Assembly: GCA_037176725.1 (NCBI GenBank)
Contig: JAZBRS010000011.1
Location: 4,588,001 to 4,652,000, forward strand
Direction of reading: 5' to 3'
Length of the DNA stretch: 64,000 bases
DNA from: Posidonia oceanica
Lineage: Eukaryota > Streptophyta > Magnoliopsida > Alismatales > Posidoniaceae
The position numbers were made by a program, and so were the translations under genes. Below the pieces are notes generated by a model. The model saw only the letters and a program-made list of their open reading frames with translations, did not search any database and had not been told where the DNA came from. Positions 1 to 10,560 of this stretch are shown here, piece after piece; positions within the stretch are counted from its first letter, which is position 1, and each line of letters opens with the position of its first letter.

Positions 1-693
1 TTGCAAGAGAAGGCAAAGGAAAAGAGAAGGAAGAAGGAAAAGGGGAAAAAAGAGGGAAATAAAAGGAAAAGAGATAGGTTGGAGAGAAATGATTTTTAAA
101 ATTCAAGAAAAAAGCTAAAAATAAAGTAAAAATAGGAATAAGATAGAGAAGGGATAGAAGTACAAAGGGGGCCCACAGCCAGGCCAGAAAAAGGGCAAAA
201 AGGGGATGAAAAGAGAGATGATAATCAGGAGAGAGAGAGGAGAGAGAAAATGATAATCCCAGAGAGAGAAAAGGATAATTTGGATGAAAGAGGGGCTTAA
301 GGGTCTTGGAATGGGGTGAAAATTGGTGAGTGGGTAGTCTAGGGTTTGAGGTATTGGTCCTGAAGTTTTGGTTTGATTCTAAGAAGGTTTTGGAGGGGTT
401 TTAAGGTGTAGAAAAAAGGGGGGTTTTGCCTAGGTTTTCTAGGGTTTTTGGGAATGGTCTAGGTTTGGAAATTTCTAGGTTCTTGGGTAGGCTTGCTAAG
501 TGGGTGTTGGTGGGTTTTCCTATGGATTTTGGTTAGGTTTTGAGCTTGGGAAGAGGGGTAAAGGCTTAGGTCAAGTTGGCTTGATTTTGAAGGGTAAAGA
601 AGAGGGTTAGAGTTTGGTTTGGGTTTGGGTTTGAGGCCAGCAATCATCAGGAGGGCTCCAAGGATCCAAGCCTGTCAAGATGGGGTGTCAACA
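1..693 (-). mobile_element. 5' end of a minus-strand Tat/Ogre-type LTR (element Z)
   Basis: Read on the minus strand, this stretch starts at 693 with TGTTGACACCCCAT, the same terminus as the LTRs at 19498 and 31249. Further in it carries the same tracts of AAACCCTA-like and CTCTCTC-type sequence that those plus-strand LTRs show near 19800-20000. Only the first 693 bp are present and the rest lies left of the window. No polypurine tract follows at 694, so this is the outer 5' LTR of an element lying to the left. It interrupts the family B LTR that begins at 694. The next five bases, GTGAC (694-698), are the candidate target duplication, but the partner copy is outside the window. Short open frames here, such as the one at 459-647, are LTR sequence and not genes. 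Confidence 0.85.
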
Positions 694-723
694 GTGACCA
701 TGCAGTTTTTACAAGATTCTAGC

Positions 724-754
724 TCCTTTTGGATGTGATTCACATCCAAAAGGA
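724..754 (+). repeat. Perfect 14-bp stem-loop in LTR B1
   Basis: TCCTTTTGGATGTG (724-737) pairs perfectly with CACATCCAAAAGGA (741-754) across a 3-nt loop. Copy 2 has the corresponding stem as CCTTTTGGC (53549-53557) with GCCAAAAGG (53569-53577). One A-T pair has become C-G and the loop is longer. Confidence 0.8.
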
Positions 755-764
755 TGTTCAGTGT

Positions 765-2151
765 GTTGGACGCACCAACTGGTGCGTCCAACGTTGGACA
801 CGGCATAGGCCGACGTCCAACGACCTGTTTTGCTTTGCCTTGGTTTGAATGCTTCCTATGCTTTTCCTTTGCATGCTTCTCTGCAAGTATATGCTATTTG
901 CCTCCTTTTAGCTCTCTCTGATGTTATGCCATGTTTTTAATTTGTTCCATGCTTGTTTGAAGGATTTTTGCATGTTGAATATCCTTCTGTCTGCTGCCTT
1001 TGTTGGACGTTAGAATGAGCTGCGCCCAACGTTGGACGCTGGTTCATCTAGCGTCCAACGTCCCTGCTTGCTGTGCTTTGCTTCCATGCCTACCCCATGC
1101 ATATTTATAGCATTATCTTTTGATCCATGCATGCTTAGAGATGCCTGACCCCTATGGCACCCATGCTTAGGTTTGCTAGGATTTTACTAAGTTGTGTATT
1201 TCTTTTTTTTAGTTTAAAGCCTATTCTTTCATGCATGCTTCCTCTTTATCTTTCTCTCTTGGTTTAAATGCTTGCAAATGTCTGCTGTGAATGCTCCTTT
1301 TAGTCTCTTACATGCTTCTAAGATGATTGCATGCATGTAGGTGGGGTAGAGCTGAGCTCCCCCTTTAGAACAGGTAAGTTTGCATGCCTGGGTCGTTGGA
1401 CGCCAGAGCCTTCAGCGTCCAACGTTGGACGTTGCTGGCTCTAGCGTCCAACACCCTCGCTCATCTCTTGTTTGTTTAATGCTTGCATGCCATCTTGATC
1501 TTGTTTGTTTGCTTATTCCCTATGTTCTTATGCATGTTTAGCTTCAGTAGCATCTGTTCTTTTATTTTAGTTAAAACTATTTGCTTGTTTGTGCATGCTT
1601 TTTGTGTGTTGTGCCTCCCAGAGTGTTGTACGCTGCTGGTGTTGGCGTCCAACGTTGGACGCTGACCCAGCTTGCATCCACCGCCCTGGTTGTGCCCTTG
1701 GCCTGGCACTCAACACAGGTAAGGTCTGATTTATTTTGTTTTGCCTCCCGTGCTTGCTTGCTTGATCCATGCTCAACTCCAGCAACCCAAATGCATAATC
1801 CCAACTCTCCTCTATCACTTGTATGCATCTTTTCTCCTCTCTGGCTTCTGTCCTTGTTAGACGCCAGCCTCTCTGGCGTTCAACGTTGGACGCCCAGCCT
1901 ACAGGCGTCCAACAACCTGCATGCTTGGATGTTTAATTTTGGCATGCTCCTTGTTCTGATTCTTCCTCTAATTTTCTGTTAGGTTAGATTAGCATGTCTA
2001 GCACCCATTTAGTTGTATTTGCATATGTATTGCATCCATATAGTTAGAATGCATGGTTTTTTTCATAATATGCATGCTGTCTGTCTGCGGTGGGTGTTGG
2101 ACGTGGGCTCTGCCTGCGTCCAACGTTGGACGCTGGTGATGCCAACGTCCA
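765..2151 (+). repeat. Six GTTGGACGC double-hairpin modules in LTR B1
   Basis: Six modules of about 57 bp start near 765, 1002, 1395, 1624, 1855 and 2096. Each has four 8-9 bp half-sites in the order GTTGGACGC, GCGTCCAAC, GTTGGACGC, GCGTCCAAC, so each can fold as two adjacent hairpins. The two central half-sites abut as a palindrome around AACGTTGG. In the first module the arm GTTGGACGCACC (765-776) pairs with GGTGCGTCCAAC (781-792) around a 4-nt loop. The spacing of about 230-240 bp (one gap of about 390) is repeated in copy 2. Function unknown. Confidence 0.85.
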
Positions 2152-3085
2152 GTGCATGCAGATGGCTGACAGCCGTTTTAAAGCGCAGATTTTGTTTCAC
2201 TCGCCGTTTCTCGCGTTTTATTGCTTCTTTGGCTTGCTGTAACCCTAATGCATGTTGCCCGCCCCTCTGTTTTGATTTCGCACCCCGTTTTGCCTCGTTT
2301 TCCGCACTTTGCCCCATCTTCTGCATGGTTTCTCGCACCCCTTTGCATCGCTTTCCGCTTTCGACATCGTTTTCCCCTCCTTGCTTTATTTTCTGTATTT
2401 TCGTGTCGTTTTCTGCACCTATTTTACTTTATCGCTTGCATGTCGCTCGCATTGCTTGGTTTTCCCGCTGTTTTGTTTTATCGCTTGCGTCCGCATATAG
2501 GGCCATGACGCTTACTGCTTTGGAGTTCTCACGAACCAGGGTCCGCCCAGTTCGGAACACTAGCAGCGTGGCTGAGCACTTAGATGGCACGTTTATTTCC
2601 TTTGCATAAATAGGTAAGCATTTAAGGCATTTAGGCATTAGGCTAGCAATTCCCTACATAAGCGCGAGATTGCCTAAGAAAGACCAACTCTCGGATGTAT
2701 CGGGGTGCCTAACACCTTCCCCGTGCGTAACAAGAGTCCTTGCCCTTTCTCTTGGCTCGCATCGACCTTCTCCCTTATCCTAGGCCTGAGTCATAGCATA
2801 GCACAATAGCATAGCATAGCTTAGCTTATCCTTGCATCTCTTTGCCCCCCTTTGCATTCGGTTCAACATGTCTTTTCATGCTTTACCTCCTGGTTTTCCT
2901 TGTCTTCCAATTCAATAGACCCGGTGGTGACTCCGAATTGTCTTATCATTTCTTTTCTTTTCCTTTGCCAGCGTTTCCGAGTCGAGTTCTCCCCTCGGAT
3001 CCAGCCGCATATAGTGAGCCTATTTTGATCGGTGCACACAAGCTTTGGTAATGTGCATGGACGATTAGAATTCAGGATTACTACA

Positions 3086-4695
3086 CATGTTTACCTTATT
3101 AAATTGCATTTTAAACCTTGCATTTTGTAAAATTGCACTCAGACCCCCAAGTTTTCAAAAACCTTGCACATAAGTCCATAACTTTTCGAAATTCTTGCAT
3201 TTAGGTCCTCCACTTTTTCAAAAATTACATATAGGTCCCTAAGTTTTCTGAAAAGTCATTCTTAGGTCCTTTCTTGCATTCCTACATGCATTTGCACCCA
3301 TGCATCTTTGCATCTGGCATTTTTGCACACACATAAGCATCCCTAGCTCCCATTCACATGGGAGGACCTGTTGTGCACACCCCTAGGACCTCCTGTACAC
3401 CTAGATCCATTCTTCTCCCCTGTTCTGGCCCCTCTGCCTTGAAGCCAGCTTATCTTCAGATCTGGCCGCCGGATCTTCTCAACCAAGCTACCTGGACGAC
3501 CTCGGCGGAGCGCTCTTCCACATGGACCAAGCATTTCTCAGATCAAGCTTCAGATTTCCAAGGTAAGTCCTCCTAAACTCCTGCGCAGCATTCATTTGCA
3601 CATCATTCGCATTGCATGCATGGTTTTTGCTTCCTGTTTTCCCGAGCATGTAGAGTAGGACTCCCTCTTCCTATCAATCAACTCTATTTCCCTTTTCGCG
3701 TACTCTTGGCATTTTTGGGTTGTGTTCCCCCTGGATTCACTACTAATTGCGACTTTCCTCCCCATGTTTCATGATCCGATCGCATTGCGAGCCTCTAGCA
3801 GCGTGCGAGACACATCATGGGACACTTTGGTGGGAAATGGTCACAGACCAGTGGTGATCCCTCCACTTGCTTCCTTTCCCCATTGTAGGTCTTCACACCT
3901 ACATTGCGTGGTCCTTAAATAGTGTCTGTTCTCACACACACACCGTTTGCCTCCCCTTTGCTTCTCTTGCTCTCCCTCTTTGCATCTGCATCTGCATGGC
4001 TTTATCAATGTTTTATCTCGCTTGCTTTGGCACCATTTTGCCTGCCAGCTTTGCTTTTGGCACCGTTTTACATGCTGACTTTGTTTTCTGCACCGTTTTA
4101 CGTGCTGGCTTTGTTTTCTGCACCGTTTTGCGTGCCGATCTTATTTCCTTGCACCGTTTCGCGTGCTGCTTCTGTTTCTTGCATTGTTTTGTGTACTTTA
4201 TGCTGTTTTCTCTTGCATGTCGCCTGCATTGCTTGGTTTTACCGCCGTTTTGCTTTTCCGCTTGCATTTGCATATAGGGCAGTGATGCTTACTGCTTGGA
4301 GTTCTCACGAACCAGGTTTCGATTGGTTCGGAACACAAATAGCGTTGCTGAGCGCTTAGACTGCACGTTTGCTTCCCTGCATTGCATTCCACCACTTAGG
4401 GCACACCTTTGAGCATTCATTTAGGCATTCATTGGCATTTAGGCATTCAAACCTGCATTTCCCTGCGTATGCGAGTGTAAGCCTAGAAAGACCGATTCTC
4501 GGGTGTGTCTGGGGTGCCTAACACCTTCCCCACACGTAACAGGAGTCCTTGCCCAGTCTTTTGGCCCGTAATGACCATATTGCCTTTATCCTAGGCATGA
4601 GTCATATCATTTGCATTCATTTGCATTTGTTTTCTTTTGCATTGCTTTGCATTGCACCCTTTGCTTGGTTTTGCGTGTTAATCCACACATTTCCC
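3086..4695 (+). mobile_element. Remnant of the 5' LTR of element A
   Basis: From 3086 the sequence matches the 3' LTR of A from 23589 to 25126 at roughly 97 percent over the first 200 bp I compared by eye. It includes the T-rich units, the 30-bp GCACCGTTTT repeats (about 4020-4180) and the conserved block at 4511-4555. The left part of the LTR is displaced by the B1 insertion. At 4695 the match stops abruptly: the last 209 bp of the LTR (equivalent to 25127-25335) and the primer binding site are missing, and internal sequence follows. Open frames here are in non-coding LTR sequence. Confidence 0.85.
4511..4555 (+). promoter_or_regulatory. Conserved LTR block (CTAACACCTTCCCC...GTAACAGGAGTCC)
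   Basis: This block of about 45 bp occurs once in every LTR whose 3' part is present: near 2703, 4511, 24953, 36128, 39166 and 55508 on plus, and near 42637-42690 and 59385-59428 on minus. Where the LTR 3' end is present it lies about 370-390 bp before it. It is better conserved than its surroundings even between families B, F/G and A/D/E/H. It may belong to the LTR promoter or transcript-processing signals. The sequence alone does not say which. Confidence 0.6.
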
Positions 4696-4947
4696 GAAGT
4701 AGATCACCTACTATGATACACTAGATAGGTGAGAGGGGCATACTAGAAAGCATACATATCATTCATGCCATCTAACTTAACTCATTTGCATCTGTCTTTT
4801 AGTTTCTAATCCTTGTTTGTCTCTGCTTGTGTCAGCAGTGATCGGTAAGCAAGTTCCCCTTGCTGGAGCTTGAGTACCGTCCCTTTTTGACACCCCTGTT
4901 GTGACCTTGTTCGCGACCATTTCCCTTCTAAGCTATCCGCCTTTGCG
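4696..4947 (+). other. Truncated 5' leader of element A
   Basis: This is the non-coding stretch between the broken 5' LTR and gag. No primer site (expected TGGYGACTCCG) is visible, so it was lost in the same deletion that removed the LTR end. GCATCTGTCTTTTAG (ending near 4801) looks like a 3' splice acceptor ahead of gag, comparable to the acceptor in element F at 41374. The gag frame opens at ATG 4948. Confidence 0.5.
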
Positions 4948-7900
4948 ATGATAGCTCCTATTAGGAATCGCTCTTTGCATACCCGTCGCAGCACTATTCT
5001 CACGCACTCTAGGTCAGCAATGGCCCAGTATGTCAATGAGCCTCCCTTTACTCTTGTTACGGAGGGTGTTTCTGCTTCAGCCCCTCCGGTTGCTCCTTCT
5101 GTCCCCTTTGTTCCTTCTCCGACGCCAGGGTTTCCTCCCCTGACGCCTCTAGTATCTTAATATGTCTCGGGACACTGGCAAGCTACTCTTCCTCCGGATC
5201 CGGTCGCTGAGTCTATCTTGATGACCGTTACTCGTGTTTTGGAGATGCCATTGCCCCCTCCTTCCTAAGGATACGTCGCCTTTGACATCCCTCCTACCGC
5301 TGCTGCGACTTTTACTATAGCACCTACTCCTCCCGGACAGTCTGTGTCTGTGCCATTTGCTTCTCAATCTTCGTCGGCACTGCACTTCAGCGTTCCCACT
5401 GATGGGACGCTTGAGGCTCAGTACCAGCACCTGATGGAGCTTGCCCAGAGACTATAGGGCATGGCTCTATCGGTTCATCCCTCCTGTACTCTTGTCGCTC
5501 CTGAGGTTCCTTTGAGGCCAGTTCCTGTATTTCATGCATCTACCTCTACACCTCTGCCTCGACCATCGTCTCAACTGCTCATGGTTCCAACGATGGGGGC
5601 CCGTTTACCGCCTCCTTCTGCACAACACTTAGCACAACATGCTCCTCTTCCCCCTGGTGGTCAGTCCTTTGGGCTGGCTGGAGCCCAGTACCCCACTGGC
5701 TCGCTGTCTAGCACCCCGCCTATACAGCAACTGCTGCTCCAGCATCCTACCCCTCCCACAGCACAGCATGTCATCTACCCTCCTCCCTTGCATCAGGCCC
5801 AGAACCCTGCATACATCCCTGCATACATAGTTCCCCAGCACGGATACGCCGACCATCCCGTTGCTCCACCAGGCAACGCTATGGTAGATCCGGAGGAGCA
5901 CTTAGGTGCGACCCATTCGGTGTATGTACTCACTACTCCTACCGATCCCTCTCCTATGGCAGCAAATCCAGACCCCATCAATAACCGGATGGACGTCTTG
6001 GAGAAGGCACTATGACTAGTGCAGGGTACTGAGCACCAGACCTACCAATTCCGGGACCTCTGTTGCTTTCCAGAGGCGGTACTCCCTCCGAAGTTCAAAA
6101 TCCCAGACTTCGACCAGTACAATGGTAGGGATTGCCCCGTAGCACACCTGAAGGCGTATTGCGGTGATCTCGCTTAGTTTCAGGCTGACGAGTGGTTGCT
6201 GATCCGCTTGTTCCAGAAGAGCTTGACCGGGTCGGCACTCAAGTGGTTCACATCGCTTGATATGTCAACTATCAAGACTTGGAATGACCTCAGTCAGGCG
6301 TTCCTGGAACAGTACTCCTTCAACCTCAATCTAGTCCCAAAGCGGGCGGACTTGATCGCAATCAAGCAGAATCCCAGCGAGCCGTTCGGGGAGTACGTCG
6401 GCCGCTAGCGTGCCCTTGCTTCATAGGTTCGAGATAGACCCTTTGACGAGGAGTCTATTGAGATCGTTATCAAGGAGGCACAACCATCTCTTGGGGCTCT
6501 GCTTAGCATTCAACCAGTCACTACTTTTGCAGCACTTATTCGAGCTGGAGCGCGCGTGGAGAGTTCTTTGCGAAGTGGCAACTTCCCGGCTCTCTCTGCA
6601 TTCGTTAAGCAGGCCGCGATTAGCAGTAACAGTGCCAATAGTAGCACCTCCAACAACAACAGCGGTAGCAGCAACAACCGTCCCAAGAAGAAAGACGCTC
6701 CGAAGACTGCTGTTGCATTCGTCGACTCTCCTGCTGTGCCTGTTCACTTGCCGTCCTGGCCTGCCCCAGCTTAGATGGTGTATGCTCCTGCACTTAGGAA
6801 TCTACCCATGCCACAGATCACTACCACCGCTAGACCGGTCTACCCCACCGCACCGGTTCAGCAAGGCTCATACCAGAGGCAAAGAAGGCCACCCATTGAG
6901 AAGCGGAAGTTCGCCCCAATGGTGGAACCGCTCACGGCCATCTTGCCAAAGGTTGCATCGTTCCTGAAGTTCCGGGAGGTTCGCCCGCCCCCAAATCCCT
7001 TGCTGCATTGGTTTAAGGCGAACCTCTTTTGCAATTTCCATTGAAATATCGGGCACTCGACGGATAATTGCTACTCCCTGTGGAACGCAATTCAGGACTT
7101 AATCGAATCGGGAGCGATTGTGATTGACACGCACGAGGCATCCACTCAAGCACACACGCATGCATCTGCACATTCAGCTGTTCCCCCTCATTCTGGCATC
7201 GTCCGCCAACCTCTACCGGAGCACTCTTATCCGGGAGGGGCGGGAACCTCAAGCATTCACTCTATCTTTCCTTCTGGGCCTACTACATCTGTAATAGACT
7301 CCTCTGATTTGATCTCTGATATCTCTGAGCCTTTCTCTATTAATCTCTATCTTGCGATTGTTGCCGGCTCCGAGTCAGGAGTTCACATGATCCAACCGCG
7401 TGCCAGGACGGAGCGCCCCTTCACGCCCCTTGCTGTGCTTCCTCAGGCTCAATCCCCTGTACACCTCCTAGCTAGGGCCCAGCCTAGATCCCCTGTCCAC
7501 CTCTTAGGGCGGCCTCAGCTAGGATCCCCTGTTCATCTTCTAAGCAGACCTCAGCCAACCCCTGCCTTCCCACCCCAACAACCTTACCATTTAGATAGAC
7601 CTCAGTATCCAGTAGGTCCCCCTCTAACCCCTCCTGTGCTCGCAGCATGTGCTCCTGTGGTTATTGATTTAACCCTGGACACCCATCACGTCCCTTACAG
7701 CTACGCCACAGAAATGTGTGCGGAAGTAACGCGATCGGGGAGGGTCTACAGACCCTCAATACCGGCAGTTAGGCCAAACTATCCTAAACCTGCTATGCCC
7801 CCGCCTTCTAACCAACCCATAGCAGATCCAGCCTTAAACCTACCTGTAGCAAGCCAAATCCCTGCCCAACCTGTAGCAACCCAATCTCCTGTGACTGTCC

Positions 7901-7992
7901 CTTTAGAGCTTGCCAAAGCTACCCCTCTTGCTGCCAAGAAAAACCAACCCAAGGCTGACATAACCTCTCAACTTAAGAAGGTCAAAGCCGAC
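4948..7992 (+). pseudogene. gag: gag of element A (broken)
   Basis: Capsid polyprotein of a Tat/Ogre-type Ty3/gypsy element, which would form the cytoplasmic particle. The frame opens at ATG 4948 and passes through a Pro/Ser/Thr/Gln-rich N-terminal region. The retrotransposon gag domain (about 6080-6560) shows AHLKAYCGDLA, LFQKSLTGSALKWFTSL and DLSQAFLEQYSFN. Minus-strand F shows near-identical segments at 39893-40300. A Cys-His segment (FCNFH...NIGHSTDNC) follows near 7025-7080, then a Pro/Ser-rich tail with three or more copies of SPVHLL (7450-7540). In-frame stops occur near 5158, 5266, 5457, 6013, 6176, 6406, 6425, 6773 and 7042, several of them TAG where CAG is expected. A one-base shift near 7993 separates it from the protease. 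Not translatable as it stands. Confidence 0.85.
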
Positions 7993-9721
7993 CGACATTT
8001 CCATTTGGGACCTAATCCACACCTCTGCCGAACACCACGAGGCTTTTCTTCGCGTGTTCCAAGCTGCCCGTGTGTCCCAATCTATTGAGCCTTCGGCGTT
8101 GGAAAGCATGGTAGGGATGATTGCGGAGCCCCAGGTCATCTCTTTTACAAGTGATGAGCTGCCTCCGGTGGGGATTAATCACAATCAACCCCTGTTCATC
8201 ACGGTTCAATTTAAAAACTTTCGCATTCCTCTAACACTGGTTGATAACGGGTCAGGCCTTAACGTCTACCCCTTGCGTACTGCAACTAAGCTTGGATTCA
8301 AAGCCGAGGATATCACACCAGTCGTGAAAGGAATGACAGCTTTTGACAACACCCACCATGACGCTCTAGGGATCCTGATTATTCCTCTTGCCATTGGCCC
8401 GGTCGTGTTCGATGTAGAATTCTATGTCGTCGACTTGAAGCCAAACTTCAACTTTCTGCTTGGGCGCCCTTGGCTCCACAAGCATCAGGTCCTTCCCTCG
8501 ACCCTCCATCGAATGATAAAGTACCGTCACGGTGATGATGTCATTGTCGTCATGGCGGAGAACTTTGAGAAGGAGCGGATCGAGGCAATCTCCCCCGTCT
8601 CTTCACAAACTATCCCTTTTGACCTTGAGACTTCCGAAGCCTTGTATCGCATTAATCGGTGTGAGCCAGTTAACTTCATTCCTGATCTTGAACGTGCCAA
8701 CTCCTTGGCCGTTCACAACAACCCCTTTCAAATGGTCGAGAATGTATGTCATAGGTGGGGTTACATAAAGGGTACACCGCTCGGGCGTCACGGCCAGGGG
8801 ATCGCAGAGCCGATCGTAGCGGTGGAGTGGAGGAGATCTAAAGGCCTCGGTTATGAGCCCAAGCCCAACAAAGATCATTGCTTTCAGCTGAAGGATCAGG
8901 AACCAGCCATCCCTAGAGACCTCACTAACTTCACCAGTGCAGGAGTTCTGGGATCAACTGATGATCAAGCCGTGGTGTCGGCAAAAGATTGGGTTTGCAT
9001 TGAGGACTACTACTCGGATGAGGAGCAGTCTGGTGTAGTACAGGCAATCCCAACTAGTAGCAAAACTCTGGTCAGCACAAAGGCACCACGGTCGATTTGT
9101 TTGGCTCTACCTTCAGCAGATACAATAGACAATTCAGCAGGCCCTATGGCAGAACTGACAAGCTCTTACATTTCTACAGCCACATCTGTATCACAAGCAC
9201 AAGCAGCAGCGGTAGCTCAGAAGTCAGAGACACTCCTTCAGGCGCAATCAAGCAGGCTACCTGCGGTCGCAATCGCATCAGTACCGCTGTCACTCTCTCT
9301 GGAGAGACAGTCTGTGAGTTCAGTCAGCAGCGTGACTCGGCCCACTTCAGCAGCCGCATCACCGAGAATGCAGCCGGCGCAATCCGTTTCACATCCTCCT
9401 GTCGCAAAACAGCAACTTTCGTGGCAGGCCCCCATGGCATCAAAGGCCGCACTCTCACAGTCACAACCAGATGCAGAGGGCCAGTTGAGCACCATAGTCT
9501 CCCAGCCCTTGGGCCCTCAGAAGAGCACCTCTGCTTGCCCTCCAACTGCAACAGTGACCCTGGCAGCGTACCCATCTGCGGCCCCGCTGACTAGTCTGTT
9601 TGGATCTTCGATGCTGAAGCTGCCGCAATCAGGCACGCCCATGAGCCAGACCATGCAAATATCAAGGGCAGCGATCCATCTAGCAGTCGGGCAAGAGCCG
9701 CAGGCCCTCAGCGCCTACTAG
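7993..9721 (+). pseudogene. pol: Aspartic protease and G-patch region of pol, element A
   Basis: The first part (about 8000-8130) matches the conserved pre-protease segment of Tat elements (SIEPSALESMVGMI, then SDELPPVGINHNQPLF). The aspartic protease follows at 8190-8520. Its active-site loop reads LVDNGSGLNVYPL, with DNG where classical retropepsins have D-T/S-G. I recall similar DNGS forms in plant Tat proteases, so this may be lineage-typical rather than a defect. The flap and C-terminal part (NFLLGRPWLH) is intact. A glycine-rich G-patch-like segment follows (about 8755-8865: WGYIKGTPLGRHGQGI, then SKGLGYEP), typical of this lineage. The last 800 bp encode an Ala/Gln/Ser-rich linker. The frame stays open for 555 codons to a TAG at 9719, which sits where CAG would fit. 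Confidence 0.8.
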
Positions 9722-10560
9722 GTCGACTCACCCTCGGATGAGGAGGAAGGAGTGGTGGTAGAAGCCCAGGTCGATTCATGGATGTCCGACTTAGAGCTAC
9801 TTTATCAGGAACAGCTCAAGTCGATACTAGAAGACCTGGCAGAGCACCAAGCTGCAGAGAGGAAAGGGAAAGCCATGGCTACGGGCCCTCCTCTGCAAGA
9901 AGACCATGCCTCTATCATGGTTCTGGAAGAAGACTCAGTAGTACTGGACTCCCTTAGACTAGATGAGCTCATTACTCTACAACCAGAAGGCGGGTCTAGG
10001 TGGTTTGTGCAGCACAAGCCTCACTCAGGTAGTGTAGCAAGCGGCAGTGCCCAGATCAACCGCCAGTCCGGCATACCCTCCACAAACACACTAGAAGACT
10101 CAGAGGAAGAAGCACTAGCAGTCCAAGCAGCAGCAGTAGCAGAGCAGAAAGCAAAATCAATAATAGAATTGTCAGCAGCCTCAGTAGCATGGCCATCAGC
10201 AACATCAGCGACAGAATCAGTAAGGCCCTCAACAGCATCAGCAGAGCACTCAACAGAATCAGTCAGGCCAGAGCAGACAGAAGAAGTTGCCAGGACGGAG
10301 GTCGCGCACCGAGGCTACAAGAATACTCGAGTAAGCGTGACCATCCTGAAGCGTCACCAAGGCCAAGCAGCGGAACATATACACTCTTTCGACATCACAA
10401 ATCCTTCTTTTGAGAAAGGGATCCTCTCGGAACTTATTGCTTATGGAGAGGAGGATGATACGGGTGAGGACGAGATTTACGAACCATTGCCCGAGTTCCG
10501 GCCTTATGACGACGACCTAGAAGGCCCCAACCTCCATGTTGAAGAAGAAACAGAGGTTGT
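9722..10560 (+). pseudogene. pol: Variable linker between protease and RT, element A
   Basis: Continuous open frame after the TAG at 9719, with no recognisable domain. It encodes acidic and Ala/Ser/Glu-rich sequence with repeated SAA, TES and EHS words from simple-sequence growth (about 10090-10280). A more structured acidic segment (PLPEFRPYDDDLEGP, near 10480-10535) leads into RT and resembles the short conserved pre-RT segment of Tat elements. It probably acts as a spacer in the polyprotein. Most of its length looks free to vary. Confidence 0.6.

Larger units (their letters stand above)
694..3085 (+). mobile_element. LTR of family B, copy 1 (5' truncated by Z)
   Basis: This region matches 53520-55831 along its length: the same order of GTTGGACGC modules, the same block around 2700 (CTAACACCTTCCCCGTGCG) and the same end region. 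It ends at 3085 in GGATTACTACA, the terminus shared by the other LTRs here. The first ~850 bp, known from copy 2, are missing because Z is inserted at 693/694. The sequence after 3085 is the 5' LTR of A in mid-sequence, not a primer site. B1 is therefore either a solo LTR or the 3' LTR of a larger B element inserted into A. Candidate target duplication: CATGT (3086-3090). Open frames inside (for example 2013-2609) are low-complexity LTR sequence. Confidence 0.85.

Noticed and set aside
2013..2609. 198-codon open frame in LTR B1
   Set aside because: Lies across palindromic modules and pyrimidine-rich LTR sequence. The B2 copy does not keep the frame.
8194..8300. DNG in the protease active site of A as an inactivating mutation
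   Set aside because: I recall DNGS-type active sites in other plant Tat proteases, so it cannot be called a defect without an alignment.
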